Source: Flavobacteriales bacterium 34_180_T64 (GTDB taxonomy: Bacteria; Bacteroidota; Bacteroidia; Flavobacteriales; Flavobacteriaceae). From it: a stretch of DNA of 64,000 bases. Position numbers and translations under genes: made by a program. Below, piece by piece: positions 50,380 to 60,577 of this stretch (its first letter is position 1; every line of letters begins with the position of its first letter). The stretch lies in NCBI GenBank assembly GCA_002162765.1, contig MAAR01000004.1:1-64000 (forward strand). The letters are read 5' to 3'. The notes beneath the pieces were generated by a model. It worked only from the letters and a program-made list of their open reading frames with translations. It was not told the origin of the DNA and made no database searches.

Positions 50380-52206
50380 TTAGATATTAAGCGTTATTTG
50401 CACCATAGTTCCATTATCCAATTCAGAATGTATTGAATATTCGGCAGCGATTATATGTGCTCTTTTTTTCATATTAAAAAGACCATTACCATGTTCAATT
50501 TTATCAATATCAAATCCTTTACCATCATCTTTAATTTGTATGCTTAACGTATTTTGATCTGTAGAAATGATAACTTCTATTTTTTTTGCTTCAGCATATT
50601 TCAAAGCGTTATGTATCGCCTCTTGAATAATCCTATATATATTCATTCCGGTAATTGAATTAAAAGTCAAGGCTTTTGAATCAACAGTATCGCGCTTAAA
50701 ATTAAATGCAACGTTCTCGGAACTCTTAATAGCCTTATCTATGAAATTCGAAATTCTAGATTGTAAATCTTCGAACGTAATTTCATGTTTATTCATTGCC
50801 CATATGGTATCTCTTAACTCATAAATTGTAGTCGTCGTAAAAGAACTAATAGATTTCAATTTATCATTAAGACTATCTGGAAGTTTGAATCCGTATTTTA
50901 AATTATCCAAAGAGGATATAATAAAGGTTAATTGCGCACCAATATTATCGTGTAAATCTCTGGAGATCCTTAAACGTTGATCTTGCAAGCTGTTTTGTGT
51001 TTCAATTTTAACCAAAGCGTCTTTTAATTCATTTTCCTTTTGTAATTGTCTATTCTTTAATCGTTGTTGACTATAGATTAAATAACTGAGCAATACCAAA
51101 ATTATGGCAAGCGCAATTAACCCGAATATATAGCTGTTCTTTTTATTGAGATCCAACTCTTTTTCTGCCAAATCAGCGCGTTGTGATAGAATCTCTTTTT
51201 CGTTCTTTTCAGATTGATATTCAATTTCTAATCGGGCAATTCTACTATTCGTTTCAACATTTACGATACTATCTTTTAGAGTATTAAATATGTCATAATA
51301 ATAAAGTGCTTCTTGATAATTCTTTAAGTGCCTATAACTTTTGGAAAGGTATTCACTGGCATATTTTTTTAGAGGAAAGTATTTATGTTTATCTGATAGT
51401 TGGTACGCTTTATGAAAATTTAGCAGGGCTTTTTCATATCGCTTTTGCACATAATTCAAATCTCCCAAATACAATTGAGAATCGGTTATTCCATAAACAT
51501 CGTTCCGCCGTTCTCTGATATAAAGTGAGCTATCAATATAAACTTCGGCCAAGGCATATGCTTTCGTTTTTAAATACACATTGGCAAGATGTGCATAGCC
51601 AAAAGGAATACCAATACTATCACTTATCTTTTTCCTGAATTTTAATGCTTTTTGATGATAAAATTCGGCACTGTCCCACTGTTTTTTCATACCATGTAGC
51701 ACACCAAAATTATCATAGGAATTATACAATTTAGGATTATCAATGAATTTTTCACTCAACTTAATCCCTTTACTCATATAATTAAATGCTTTATCGAAAT
51801 CCCTATATTTCAATCTCCAAGCAAGTTCACAATACATATTCCCAAGACGCAGTGTATCTTTTAGAGATTCATAAAGGCGTATACATTTTAAAGAAATATT
51901 CAGTGTTTCTTCATTTCTTGAACTAAAATGAGAAGCGAGTAATTTTTGCTCATATGATTTGGCAAGTAAAACGGAATCCTTTAATTCTATAGCATATTGA
52001 ATTGAACTATCCGCCAGACGTTCAAAACTTATAATATCTGCCACGGCTTTATCATAAGGAATGGCAACAATGGCTTTGATTTTATCTCGTTTAGAATAAT
52101 TTTCTATAGTGCTAGAGAGACTATCTACAAAGGATTTGTTTTGAGCCATCAACGTTTTAGCACAACCCAAAATAATGATAACAATAAGGAAGGTCTTATA
52201 TCTCAA
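50380..52206 (-). CDS. TPR-containing sensor histidine kinase (HisKA_3 type)
   Basis: 608 aa. Signal peptide, then about six TPR repeats (residues 100-310), one transmembrane helix (358-380), a coiled linker, the H-box RISRDLHDNIGAQL with phospho-acceptor His 419, and a C-terminal HATPase with DDGKGFDIDKIEHGNGL. The TPR part is predicted to be periplasmic and to sense an unknown signal or partner. The start appears to be TTG, since no ATG precedes the signal peptide. It lies 74 bases upstream of the response regulator and is tandem with a paralogue. Confidence 0.88.
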   Translation of the reverse strand: MRYKTFLIVIIILGCAKTLMAQNKSFVDSLSSTIENYSKRDKIKAIVAIPYDKAVADIISFERLADSSIQYAIELKDSVLLAKSYEQKLLASHFSSRNEETLNISLKCIRLYESLKDTLRLGNMYCELAWRLKYRDFDKAFNYMSKGIKLSEKFIDNPKLYNSYDNFGVLHGMKKQWDSAEFYHQKALKFRKKISDSIGIPFGYAHLANVYLKTKAYALAEVYIDSSLYIRERRNDVYGITDSQLYLGDLNYVQKRYEKALLNFHKAYQLSDKHKYFPLKKYASEYLSKSYRHLKNYQEALYYYDIFNTLKDSIVNVETNSRIARLEIEYQSEKNEKEILSQRADLAEKELDLNKKNSYIFGLIALAIILVLLSYLIYSQQRLKNRQLQKENELKDALVKIETQNSLQDQRLRISRDLHDNIGAQLTFIISSLDNLKYGFKLPDSLNDKLKSISSFTTTTIYELRDTIWAMNKHEITFEDLQSRISNFIDKAIKSSENVAFNFKRDTVDSKALTFNSITGMNIYRIIQEAIHNALKYAEAKKIEVIISTDQNTLSIQIKDDGKGFDIDKIEHGNGLFNMKKRAHIIAAEYSIHSELDNGTMVQITLNI

Positions 52207-52249
52207 TTTTATAAGAATTTTTAATCAAAATGAAGATACTATATATTAT

Positions 52250-54211
52250 TTAGATAGTTATAATTACATGTGTTCCATTTTTTTCTTCGGATTGGATGTT
52301 AATTTCACCGCCAATATCATGAATACGCTTTTTCATGTTATTTAATCCATTCCCTTTTTCGACCGTTTTTAAATTAAAACCAGTTCCATTGTCTGAAGCT
52401 TCAAAACAAATTGACTGATTTTTATTACTAATCATAATGTTAACTTGGGTCGCTTTAGCGTATTTTAAACTATTATGAATGGCTTCTTGTAATACCCGAT
52501 GAATATTCATCCCTTGAACTGAAGTAAACACTTTAGAAGTATCGACATTAGCATCAACTTGAAATGAAAAATTAATTGAATCATCAGCAATATTTGCTTT
52601 ATCAATAAAATTAGAAATCCGAGCTTGCAAATCTTCAAAAGTGATTTCACTCTTATTCATTGCCCAGATTGTATCCCGAAGTTCATATATCGTTGATGAT
52701 GTGAAATTGCTAATACTATCAAGTTTTTCATTTAATTTTTCATCGGTAATATCAAATCCATATTTTAAATTATCGATTGAGGAGATAATGAATGTCAGTT
52801 GCGCTCCAATATTATCGTGCAGATCTCTAGATATTCTAAGACGTTGCTCTTGAAGTTTATTCTGAGTTTCAATCTTAAGCAAGGCGTCTTTTAACTCATT
52901 CTCTTTGTGTAACTGCCTGTTTTTTAATTTTTGTTGATTCATAAACAAATACGCGATTAATCCTAATATCAAGCCCAAGCCTATGAGGCCATACAATTGG
53001 TAATTACGTCTCTGAATTGTCAAACTCTGCTCGGCTAATTCGGCGCGTTGAATTAATAGTTGTCGTTCCTTTTTTTGCGTGTCATATTTTACTTCCAAAT
53101 CTGCAATGGCCTGTGCATTCTGTTCTGAAAACAAAGAATCTTTCAATGTCACAAATCTTTCAGTATATGCTCTAGCCGTTTTTATATTATTCAGCATATA
53201 ATTACTTTCTGCTGAATGTAAAAACAGATCTACAGCATAATGCTCATAGTCTGGATGTGCTTTCAATATTTCGAATCCTTTAGCCGCATAAGTCAATGCG
53301 ATCTGAGGATTATTAATATGATTATAAGCGGACACTAAATTAGCATAAGTAGCCAAATCCCCCTTCAAATCTGCCCTAAAATTATCTGGTTTATCAAGAG
53401 CCATTAAATGTGTTTCTATAGCCTTATGATAATTCTCATTTATATGGTATGCATTTGCGAGATTATCAAAAAGCCTAAATAAATCTAATAAGTTATCTGA
53501 TGCTTTTGCAATTTCAATTCCTTCTGTGTATGACGAAATAGCATCATCAATTTCCCCAAGGGACTTATAGCAAATCCCTATATTATTTAAAGAGGCAACT
53601 TGATCTTTATCCAGATTATATTTTTTTCGAATCTCAAACGCTTTTTTATGATATTCGAGAGCTTTATCATAGAGGCTCATTTCTTGATAAATTAATCCTA
53701 TATTATTTAAAGGGATTGAAGTCGATTTTTCATCATCTATTTTTTCATACATATTTAATGCTTGAAAAAAATAATCTAAGGCCTCATTATAGTTTCCACC
53801 ATTCCAATTGAACATGCCCAAATTATTCAAGCACATGCTTTCAATTATTGAAAATTTATGAAAACGACTTAATTTAAGCGCTTCTGTAAAATAATATTTA
53901 GCCGAATCAGACTTACCAGTGACGTCCATGTAAACGCCATGTGTATTTGTGAGTTCATTCAATCCGAAGTAAAACTCTTTTTCTTTAGCCAGTTCCTTGG
54001 ACTCAGTAATAACCTGCAATGCTTTTTCTGTATCATTAAAGATATACTGAAATCCAATTTTGTTTAGTAATCTAATTTTAACAGAATCATTTTTGGTGTT
54101 TTTTGCTACGATTAGTAAACTGTCTAAGTTTTGCGAGTAGGATGTATTAAAACAAACTAGAACAACGAGCGTAGATAATAATTTTTTCAATTTAGGAAAT
54201 AAAAAAAGCAT
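52250..54211 (-). CDS. TPR-containing sensor histidine kinase (HisKA_3 type), paralogue
   Basis: 653 aa from ATG 54211 (MLFLFPKLKKLLSTLVVLVC signal peptide); an ATG at 54280 would add 23 residues. Eight TPR-like repeats, one transmembrane helix, the linker KLKNRQLHKENELKDALLKI, the H-box RISRDLHDNIGAQL and an HATPase domain with DNGTGFNLKTVEKGNGLNN follow. The kinase half is closely similar to that of the downstream gene (43 bases away), while the TPR halves differ. They therefore probably sense different inputs and share one regulator. Confidence 0.86.
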   Translation of the reverse strand: MLFLFPKLKKLLSTLVVLVCFNTSYSQNLDSLLIVAKNTKNDSVKIRLLNKIGFQYIFNDTEKALQVITESKELAKEKEFYFGLNELTNTHGVYMDVTGKSDSAKYYFTEALKLSRFHKFSIIESMCLNNLGMFNWNGGNYNEALDYFFQALNMYEKIDDEKSTSIPLNNIGLIYQEMSLYDKALEYHKKAFEIRKKYNLDKDQVASLNNIGICYKSLGEIDDAISSYTEGIEIAKASDNLLDLFRLFDNLANAYHINENYHKAIETHLMALDKPDNFRADLKGDLATYANLVSAYNHINNPQIALTYAAKGFEILKAHPDYEHYAVDLFLHSAESNYMLNNIKTARAYTERFVTLKDSLFSEQNAQAIADLEVKYDTQKKERQLLIQRAELAEQSLTIQRRNYQLYGLIGLGLILGLIAYLFMNQQKLKNRQLHKENELKDALLKIETQNKLQEQRLRISRDLHDNIGAQLTFIISSIDNLKYGFDITDEKLNEKLDSISNFTSSTIYELRDTIWAMNKSEITFEDLQARISNFIDKANIADDSINFSFQVDANVDTSKVFTSVQGMNIHRVLQEAIHNSLKYAKATQVNIMISNKNQSICFEASDNGTGFNLKTVEKGNGLNNMKKRIHDIGGEINIQSEEKNGTHVIITI

Positions 54212-54334
54212 CAGGATATAACTGCTTTTTATAGCATTTATAAATACTGACGCCTTTTTAAAAAAATTGATTAATAGCATTACGAATATATAACTTATTG
54301 AAGATGAGTAATTTTTTTTTCGATGAGCGGCAAT

Positions 54335-54376
54335 TAAAAAAGATTAAGCGTAATCCTACAAAAACTACGCCTAATC
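54335..54376 (-). terminator. Intrinsic terminator after the beta-propeller gene
   Basis: GATTAAGCGTA (54342-54352) and TACGCCTAATC (54366-54376) pair at 10 of 11 positions. On the minus strand a run of six U residues follows. It isolates the 56819-54399 operon from the kinases. Confidence 0.7.
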
Positions 54377-54398
54377 AAAAAATCTCAACAACAAGATT

Positions 54399-56264
54399 TT
54401 AGTCTTTGAGATTGTAAGCATGTATAGTGTTACCCTTAGCTTTAAAATACAACACACCTTCAAATTCATCTACTTCATACATTGGATCCTTATCTTTCAC
54501 TAATATTTCCTTCAATGTTTTCCCTGAATCTTTATCAACTTTCACAAGTCCAACGCCACCATCAATTTTTGTTAAAATAAATGCTGAATTCTCAGTTGCT
54601 TTAGTAGCTTTAAATCGTTTTGCCATTTCTTGAAATCCAGCATCGGTAACATTCGCCCAACTCTCAGCTTGAGACTCATGAAAACTTACAGTACTATTGT
54701 AAGAAGGCACACCTGCGCCTTTTAGATATCCTGCTTGTGCAGAATGAGATATTGTGGCGGCAGCAGAAGCAGCAGTCAACGCGCCTACTAGAATGGCTCC
54801 AAATGCGCTTTTACCTGGTGCTCTATGATACACATGATCAGATTCACTTCCATCAAAATCCAACCACATCAAATTCTGATCAGAAGTTAGTAAGATTTTA
54901 TCTGCTCTTACTTCCATATGACTAGGCACTTCTTTGCCATCAAAATTAATTTCGGAATTCATAAGATTATACGTTCCTGTATCTCCATCAATTTCATAGA
55001 TGCCATCTTTACAACTTAACAAAAATCTGTTCCGATCTTTATCAATCGCATTCGCAACAGCGGTTGACTTTTTATATTTTATTGGCTTACCAAAAACAGA
55101 TTCACCCGAACTCATATCAATAATATCAGCACTGCTTTCAGAAATATAAATAACTCCTTTTGGTACTCTTGCCATAAGTTGAATGTTAGCACCCGTTTTT
55201 AATGGCTTTTTCCATTGTGCCTTCCCATCAAAACTTATTTTATTTACGCCTCCAGAGGCAACAGCGAATAAGATACCATCATCTTCAATATAGAAATGAC
55301 TGACATAACCCTTAGTCTTCGGTGATTTATCCCAAAGATCAACACCAGAATTAGTATCAAGCATGAAGATTTTTGATGCACTTTTACTAGAAGCCATTTT
55401 CCCTAGGCCTTTCTTTCCTGAATTATCTACATTTGTTACAACAGCTAATCCGCCTTTTGTGAATTCATATCTTGCAAGATTTCCTTTAAGCTTATTCCCA
55501 TCTGACCATTTTAATGTGCCTGAAGAACCATCAATCTTATAAACTACGGTATTACCTCCTTTAGTTCTAAATGCATAAATCTCATTGGTTTCATCATTAC
55601 TGGAAATTCGGGTTGCATTTTTTACATCTGCCGTCCACGTTTCACTTCCTGAACTAATATCATATGCTTTTACATTTTTCAATCCAGGAATAATAATAGT
55701 ATTGCCTTTTATATCGGGAACACCAACCATTGCATTTGACGCTTTTCGTTCAAATATTTTGACGAGTTCACCAGTTTTTAAATCATAAAGACCAACGCCT
55801 TGCGTATATTCCCCCTTGCCTTTATCCCTATGCATACCATTAACAACCAGCATCATTTCGGGACTTATAAAATGACGACTTGTAGCGCCACCTTGCCAAT
55901 CTTCAGCTCTAGTATCAAAAACGATTTTTCCTTTTACAACATCTACCACTGAAACATGGCCTTGGTTTAACATCCCTTTAGGCTTAACAATTAAATAAGG
56001 AGTGCCAGGTACTAATTCTAAGTTTTCTTCTTTAACCTTTTTTAAACGATCTAATTTAAAATGTAGTTCGGCTTTATTTGATTTAATCCCAACTAAGGCT
56101 TCTCCTGTTGATGCAATTAAGGTTCCAGATTCGTGTAATAGCATCCATTTCACCGGACCATCAAAATTGTATTGATGTTCTGGTGTTTGCGCAAATAGTG
56201 ATGTTACACTCAATAAGAGCGTAACAACCACTATTTTTTTTATTTGAATTAATAGCGTTTCCAT
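54399..56264 (-). CDS. Exported PQQ-like beta-propeller protein
   Basis: 621 aa with signal peptide ending near residue 25 (LLSVTSLFAQ). Repeated blades with SGSETWTADVKN, SGTLKWSDGNKL and SGVDLWDKSPK show the W-containing PQQ/BamB-like propeller pattern. A Gly/Ala-rich hydrophobic segment (FGAILVGALTAASAAATI) interrupts near residue 490. No PQQ-dehydrogenase active-site residues are evident, so a scaffold role is more likely. It is 9 bases downstream of the DUF6252 lipoprotein, in the same operon. Confidence 0.72.
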   Translation of the reverse strand: METLLIQIKKIVVVTLLLSVTSLFAQTPEHQYNFDGPVKWMLLHESGTLIASTGEALVGIKSNKAELHFKLDRLKKVKEENLELVPGTPYLIVKPKGMLNQGHVSVVDVVKGKIVFDTRAEDWQGGATSRHFISPEMMLVVNGMHRDKGKGEYTQGVGLYDLKTGELVKIFERKASNAMVGVPDIKGNTIIIPGLKNVKAYDISSGSETWTADVKNATRISSNDETNEIYAFRTKGGNTVVYKIDGSSGTLKWSDGNKLKGNLARYEFTKGGLAVVTNVDNSGKKGLGKMASSKSASKIFMLDTNSGVDLWDKSPKTKGYVSHFYIEDDGILFAVASGGVNKISFDGKAQWKKPLKTGANIQLMARVPKGVIYISESSADIIDMSSGESVFGKPIKYKKSTAVANAIDKDRNRFLLSCKDGIYEIDGDTGTYNLMNSEINFDGKEVPSHMEVRADKILLTSDQNLMWLDFDGSESDHVYHRAPGKSAFGAILVGALTAASAAATISHSAQAGYLKGAGVPSYNSTVSFHESQAESWANVTDAGFQEMAKRFKATKATENSAFILTKIDGGVGLVKVDKDSGKTLKEILVKDKDPMYEVDEFEGVLYFKAKGNTIHAYNLKD

Positions 56265-56273
56265 AACAATTAG

Positions 56274-56819
56274 TTAAGATTGCTTATCTAAGTTAAACGC
56301 ACCTTCAGTAATGGTTTTAACAGAATTATCTCCATTAACATTCTTACATGTAAATGAAAAATTCCCTTTAACTTTTGTCGCTGTTTCTTCCGTAACAACA
56401 ATTTCTCCAACTTCTGTATCATCATAAGGTGCTTGCCAAACTTCTGTAGTGGAGTTTATTGGATTGTTTACATCTATATCCGTTTCAGTATATGATCCAG
56501 TATTGGTAATTGCAATATCAGCTCCAGTTAATTTATACGTTCCTGCACCATCAAAACCAAAAATTGTGAAAGAAAATGCATTACCATCACTATTAGAAGC
56601 TATGATCACCATAGTATTCACTCCACCTGCACTCACTACGGTTGCCGAAGATGAAATCTCCATAGATTGAAATGTAGTTCCGTTTACTTTAGCTGATAAT
56701 GTACCTGAAGCAGCACTTCCTCCGCCACCATCACCACTGTCGTCGTCATTTGAACATGACGTTAATGTTACTAATGATCCAATCATTACAAGTAACATAA
56801 ATTGTTTGAATTTTCTCAT
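56274..56819 (-). CDS. DUF6252 lipoprotein
   Basis: 181 aa. The signal peptide ends at the lipobox LTSC (Cys 22), followed by SNDDDSGDGGGG, an acidic/Gly stretch suggesting surface display. The mature domain (SAKVNGTTFQSMEISSSATV, FTIFGFDGAGTYKLTG, KVKGNFSFTCKN) is the DUF6252 pattern of Bacteroidota lipoproteins. Function is unknown. It is first in an operon with the beta-propeller protein. The motif at 56880-56899 upstream links it to the neighbouring two-component system. Confidence 0.82.
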   Translation of the reverse strand: MRKFKQFMLLVMIGSLVTLTSCSNDDDSGDGGGGSAASGTLSAKVNGTTFQSMEISSSATVVSAGGVNTMVIIASNSDGNAFSFTIFGFDGAGTYKLTGADIAITNTGSYTETDIDVNNPINSTTEVWQAPYDDTEVGEIVVTEETATKVKGNFSFTCKNVNGDNSVKTITEGAFNLDKQS

Positions 56820-56879
56820 TGTTGAATTATGTTATGATTAATATTAATCTAAAATTACAACTAATTGAAAGTGAAGTCA

Positions 56880-56899
56880 ATACGACAAATGACGTATAT
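56880..56899 (-). promoter_or_regulatory. Candidate response-regulator binding site
   Basis: ATACGACAAATGACGTATAT shares the pattern ATACGWCAAAYKACGTATAT with 50354-50373. It lies 61 bases before the lipoprotein ATG. No strong -7 box is seen, as expected for an activator-dependent promoter. Confidence 0.5.
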
Positions 56900-57849
56900 T
56901 AAAATAGAATATTTGGGAATAGCGATTGTAACTGCTCTTTTTTAACCTCTAGCTTTTGCAGAAATTGTTGATGTGCTTCAGATTTTGAATTGAACGGCCT
57001 ATGTAACATCCCTTTTTGCACTGTATCTACTTCAAGCATGGTTTTAGCAGAATCTTTAGAAATCCAAACCTTTTGAAATTTCTCCCATATATGGCTTATT
57101 GCAGTAGAATTAGGATGCAACATATCAGATTCATAAAACCTATAGTCACGAAGCTCGTCCATCATTATTTCATAGGATGGAAAATAATGAACATTTTCTC
57201 GAGGCTCAACTATGTCATGTATAGCAGTCAATAAATGTGCTTTACTCCTATTGTTTTCAACAAAACCATCTTTAATATGTCTCACAGGAGATACTGTGAA
57301 TAGAATACTTGTTTTCGAATTGACGCTCTTGATTAAACTCACAATAGCCTGTAATGCATTTCTTAGTTCATCAACTAGCATTAATTCCTTTAAAAACTTT
57401 TTTTGAGGGATTTTATGGCAATTTGCTACATGAGTATCGGTTTCAATAAAGCGATATACCCAAGCCGTACCTAAAGTAATTATAACATGTGACGCCGTTT
57501 CCAAATATTGACGTGTCGACATCAAATTATCGTTCAAACTGGTGAGAAGTTGTTCTTTCGAAGGATTACTTAATTTAGAATGCGCATCAAAACAATGCCA
57601 TTGTTCATTATGAAAAAAAATGTCTTTCTCATCATATTGTTCTCCATTTATGGCATTGGTCAATAGTGTTTCGATTCCAGAAACATGAAATAATATTCCA
57701 AACGGATTTTGTAATTGTTGAAATTTAAAATATGAAAATTTATCTGCAATATTCTCTGCGAAACAAGACCCTAAAAGCAGCACCTTTGAGGCATAATCAA
57801 TGTGATGATGCGATTGTGTCTGAAGATCTATTTGCGTTTGAAAACTCAC
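56899..57849 (-). CDS. GSCFA domain protein
   Basis: 316 aa. The name motif is present as VLLLGSCFAENIADKFSYF near residues 24-42, and VIITLGTAWVYRF and SPVRHIKDGF follow, as in GSCFA proteins, an SGNH-hydrolase-like family common in Bacteroidota. It may be a serine esterase or acyltransferase; the substrate is unknown. It starts five bases after alaS and is probably co-transcribed with it. Confidence 0.88.
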   Translation of the reverse strand: MSFQTQIDLQTQSHHHIDYASKVLLLGSCFAENIADKFSYFKFQQLQNPFGILFHVSGIETLLTNAINGEQYDEKDIFFHNEQWHCFDAHSKLSNPSKEQLLTSLNDNLMSTRQYLETASHVIITLGTAWVYRFIETDTHVANCHKIPQKKFLKELMLVDELRNALQAIVSLIKSVNSKTSILFTVSPVRHIKDGFVENNRSKAHLLTAIHDIVEPRENVHYFPSYEIMMDELRDYRFYESDMLHPNSTAISHIWEKFQKVWISKDSAKTMLEVDTVQKGMLHRPFNSKSEAHQQFLQKLEVKKEQLQSLFPNILF

Positions 57850-57854
57850 TATAT

Positions 57855-60470
57855 CTAAATAATATATGTGTTAGCATGCTTTAAAGCATCATTAATTCCA
57901 TCAGGATTTTTCCCTCCTGCCGTAGCGAAAAATGGCTGTCCACCTCCACCTCCTTGAATATATTTCCCAAGTTCTCTCACAATTTGACCTGCATTTAAGC
58001 CTCTACTTGTGACCAGTTCTTTTGAAATATAACAAGATAAAATTGCTTTTCCATCGTTCTCTGCTCCAAATAATAAAAACAAGTTATCAAATTGACTACC
58101 TAGTTCAAAACAAACATCTTTAATTCCAGCCGCATCTAAATCCAACTTTTTAGCTAAAAACTGAATACCATTAATTTCTGACAATTCACTTTTCAAGTCG
58201 CCTTTTATGTTTTTGGCTTTGTCTTTTAACAAATTTTCTATTTGTTTCTTCAGGCTATTATTTTCATCTTGAAGAGATTGTAACGCTTTTACAGGCTCCT
58301 GAGCATTGTTAAGCAGATCCCTCATTTCAAAATATGCACGGTTATTTTCATGATAGAAATCTTTTACGGCATCATTGGTAATGGCCTCAATACGACGAAT
58401 ACCAGCTGCAACTGCACCCTCAGAAACAATTTTAAAATGCCAAATATCAGAGGTGTTTTCAACATGAGTTCCACCGCATAATTCAATAGATTGTCCAAAT
58501 CGTATTGCCCTTACTGTATCTCCATATTTTTCTCCAAAAAGCGCCATCGCACCTTCGTCTATGGCTTGTTGCATTGGAATATTTCGTTTTTCTTCAAGTG
58601 GCAATTTGCCTTCTATCCGTCTATTAACAAAATTCTCTACTTCCCGTAATTGGTCTATAGTAACTTTCGAAAAATGAGAAAAATCAAAACGTAAATATTT
58701 AGAATGCACAGCACTTCCTTTTTGCTCAACATGTTCCCCTAAAACTTCTCTCAGAGCCTGATGCAATAAATGCGTGGCTGTATGATTACATTCTGTTCTA
58801 TAACGTTGTTTTGAATCCACTACGGCCTTAAATGATTCATTCAAATGCTTGGGTAAATTTTTCACGAAATGAATAATAACATTACTCTCTTTCTTAGTAT
58901 CTAAAATATAAACCACATCGCCATGAGCATCTTCCAAATAGCCCTTATCTCCAACTTGTCCTCCACCTTCAGCATAAAAAGGTGTTAAATTAAATACAAG
59001 CTGATACATTTCACCATCCTTTTTAGAAACTACTTTTCTGTAACGTGTAATTTTCACTGTAGTTTCCAACATGTCATACCCTACGAATTCTTGAATAGCA
59101 TCCTGGGCTAAAATTGTCCAATCATCTGTAGACATTTCACTAGCAGCACGCGATCTAGATTTCTGCTTTTGCAACTCTTCATTGAATCCCTTTTCATCTA
59201 ATCCTAGTCCTTTTTCACTTAATATCAAAGCGGTTAGATCTATTGGAAACCCATACGTATCATAAAGTTCGAAGGCTTTTGCACCTGACACTTCCTTGGT
59301 AGTTGTTTCATCAACAATTCTATTCAGTAATACTAAACCTTGATCCAAGGTTCTTAAAAAAGATTGTTCTTCTTCTTTAATCACATTTTCAATCAGCTGT
59401 TTTTGCGATTTCAATTCAGGAAATGCCGAGCTCATTTTTTTAGACAACACTTCGACCAATCTATAAATAAAAGGTTCTTTTTTATCCAAAAATGTAAATC
59501 CGTAACGAACAGCGCGACGGAGAATACGTCTTATTACGTAACCTGCTCCAGTATTACTAGGCAATTGACCATCTGCGATAGAAAATGCCACAGCTCTTAC
59601 ATGATCTGAAATAACGCGAATGGCAACATCTATTTTTTCATCCTTTCCGTAATCTTTATGAGTAATTGTTTCAATTTCTCTAATTAACGGCGTAAATACA
59701 TCTGTATCATAATTTGATTGCACGCCTTGTAAAACCATACACAAGCGTTCAAATCCCATACCAGTATCAATATGCTTATTCGGTAGGTTTTCTAAAGCTC
59801 CATTTGCTTTACGGTTGTATTGCATGAATACTAAGTTCCAAATCTCAACAACCTGTGGATGATCCATATTAACCAAGGACTTACCATCCACTTTAGCTTT
59901 TTCTTCCGGCGTACGAATATCGACATGAATTTCACTACAAGGACCACAAGGACCCTGATCACCCATTTCCCAGAAATTATCGGTTTTGTCGCCCATTAGG
60001 ATACGATCTTCCGGTATTAATTCTTTCCAAAAATCATATGCCTCCTGATCCATATTTAAATTATCGGCATCATCGCTACCTTCAAAAACAGTGACATAAA
60101 GCATATCTTTATCGATACCATAAACTTCAGTCAAAAGTTCCCAAGCCCATGAAATGGCTTCTTTTTTGAAATAATCTCCAAAGCTCCAATTACCAAGCAT
60201 TTCAAACAAGGTATGATGGTACGTATCATAACCCACTTCTTCTAAGTCATTATGTTTCCCTGAAACACGAAGGCATTTTTGAGAATCTGTAAGACGATTA
60301 TTCTTAGGTTGTGCATTTCCTAAGAAAAATTCTTTAAAAGGTGCCATCCCTGAATTCACGAACATTAAGGTTGGATCATCCTTTAACACCATTGGTGCAG
60401 AAGCTACTATGCTATGCTTTTTATGTTCAAAAAAGTTTAAAAATGTATTGCGAATGTCTTGAGACTTCAT
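57855..60470 (-). CDS. alaS: Alanine--tRNA ligase
   Basis: 871 aa class II aminoacyl-tRNA synthetase. The N-terminal catalytic core includes [16 protein letters not shown] and [12 protein letters not shown]; the editing domain has the zinc-binding [13 protein letters not shown] and CGGTHVENT; the C-terminal oligomerisation and DHHA1 region ends [20 protein letters not shown]. It charges tRNA-Ala and clears mischarged tRNA. Length is normal. It is divergent from the M23 peptidase gene. Confidence 0.97.
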   Translation of the reverse strand: MKSQDIRNTFLNFFEHKKHSIVASAPMVLKDDPTLMFVNSGMAPFKEFFLGNAQPKNNRLTDSQKCLRVSGKHNDLEEVGYDTYHHTLFEMLGNWSFGDYFKKEAISWAWELLTEVYGIDKDMLYVTVFEGSDDADNLNMDQEAYDFWKELIPEDRILMGDKTDNFWEMGDQGPCGPCSEIHVDIRTPEEKAKVDGKSLVNMDHPQVVEIWNLVFMQYNRKANGALENLPNKHIDTGMGFERLCMVLQGVQSNYDTDVFTPLIREIETITHKDYGKDEKIDVAIRVISDHVRAVAFSIADGQLPSNTGAGYVIRRILRRAVRYGFTFLDKKEPFIYRLVEVLSKKMSSAFPELKSQKQLIENVIKEEEQSFLRTLDQGLVLLNRIVDETTTKEVSGAKAFELYDTYGFPIDLTALILSEKGLGLDEKGFNEELQKQKSRSRAASEMSTDDWTILAQDAIQEFVGYDMLETTVKITRYRKVVSKKDGEMYQLVFNLTPFYAEGGGQVGDKGYLEDAHGDVVYILDTKKESNVIIHFVKNLPKHLNESFKAVVDSKQRYRTECNHTATHLLHQALREVLGEHVEQKGSAVHSKYLRFDFSHFSKVTIDQLREVENFVNRRIEGKLPLEEKRNIPMQQAIDEGAMALFGEKYGDTVRAIRFGQSIELCGGTHVENTSDIWHFKIVSEGAVAAGIRRIEAITNDAVKDFYHENNRAYFEMRDLLNNAQEPVKALQSLQDENNSLKKQIENLLKDKAKNIKGDLKSELSEINGIQFLAKKLDLDAAGIKDVCFELGSQFDNLFLLFGAENDGKAILSCYISKELVTSRGLNAGQIVRELGKYIQGGGGGQPFFATAGGKNPDGINDALKHANTYII

Positions 60471-60526
60471 AATCAGTTGTTAATAAGCTTGTTTCTATTA
60501 AATTACTTTAAGTGTGAAACAATTTA

Positions 60527-60534
60527 TATATTTG
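60527..60534 (+). promoter_or_regulatory. TAnnTTTG -7 element before the M23 peptidase gene
   Basis: TATATTTG lies 43 bases before the ATG at 60578. The -33 region lacks a clear TTG. Confidence 0.45.
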
Positions 60535-60577
60535 TGTTTCGTTCTATTAATCTTGCAAAAATAGAACTTTTTAAGAT

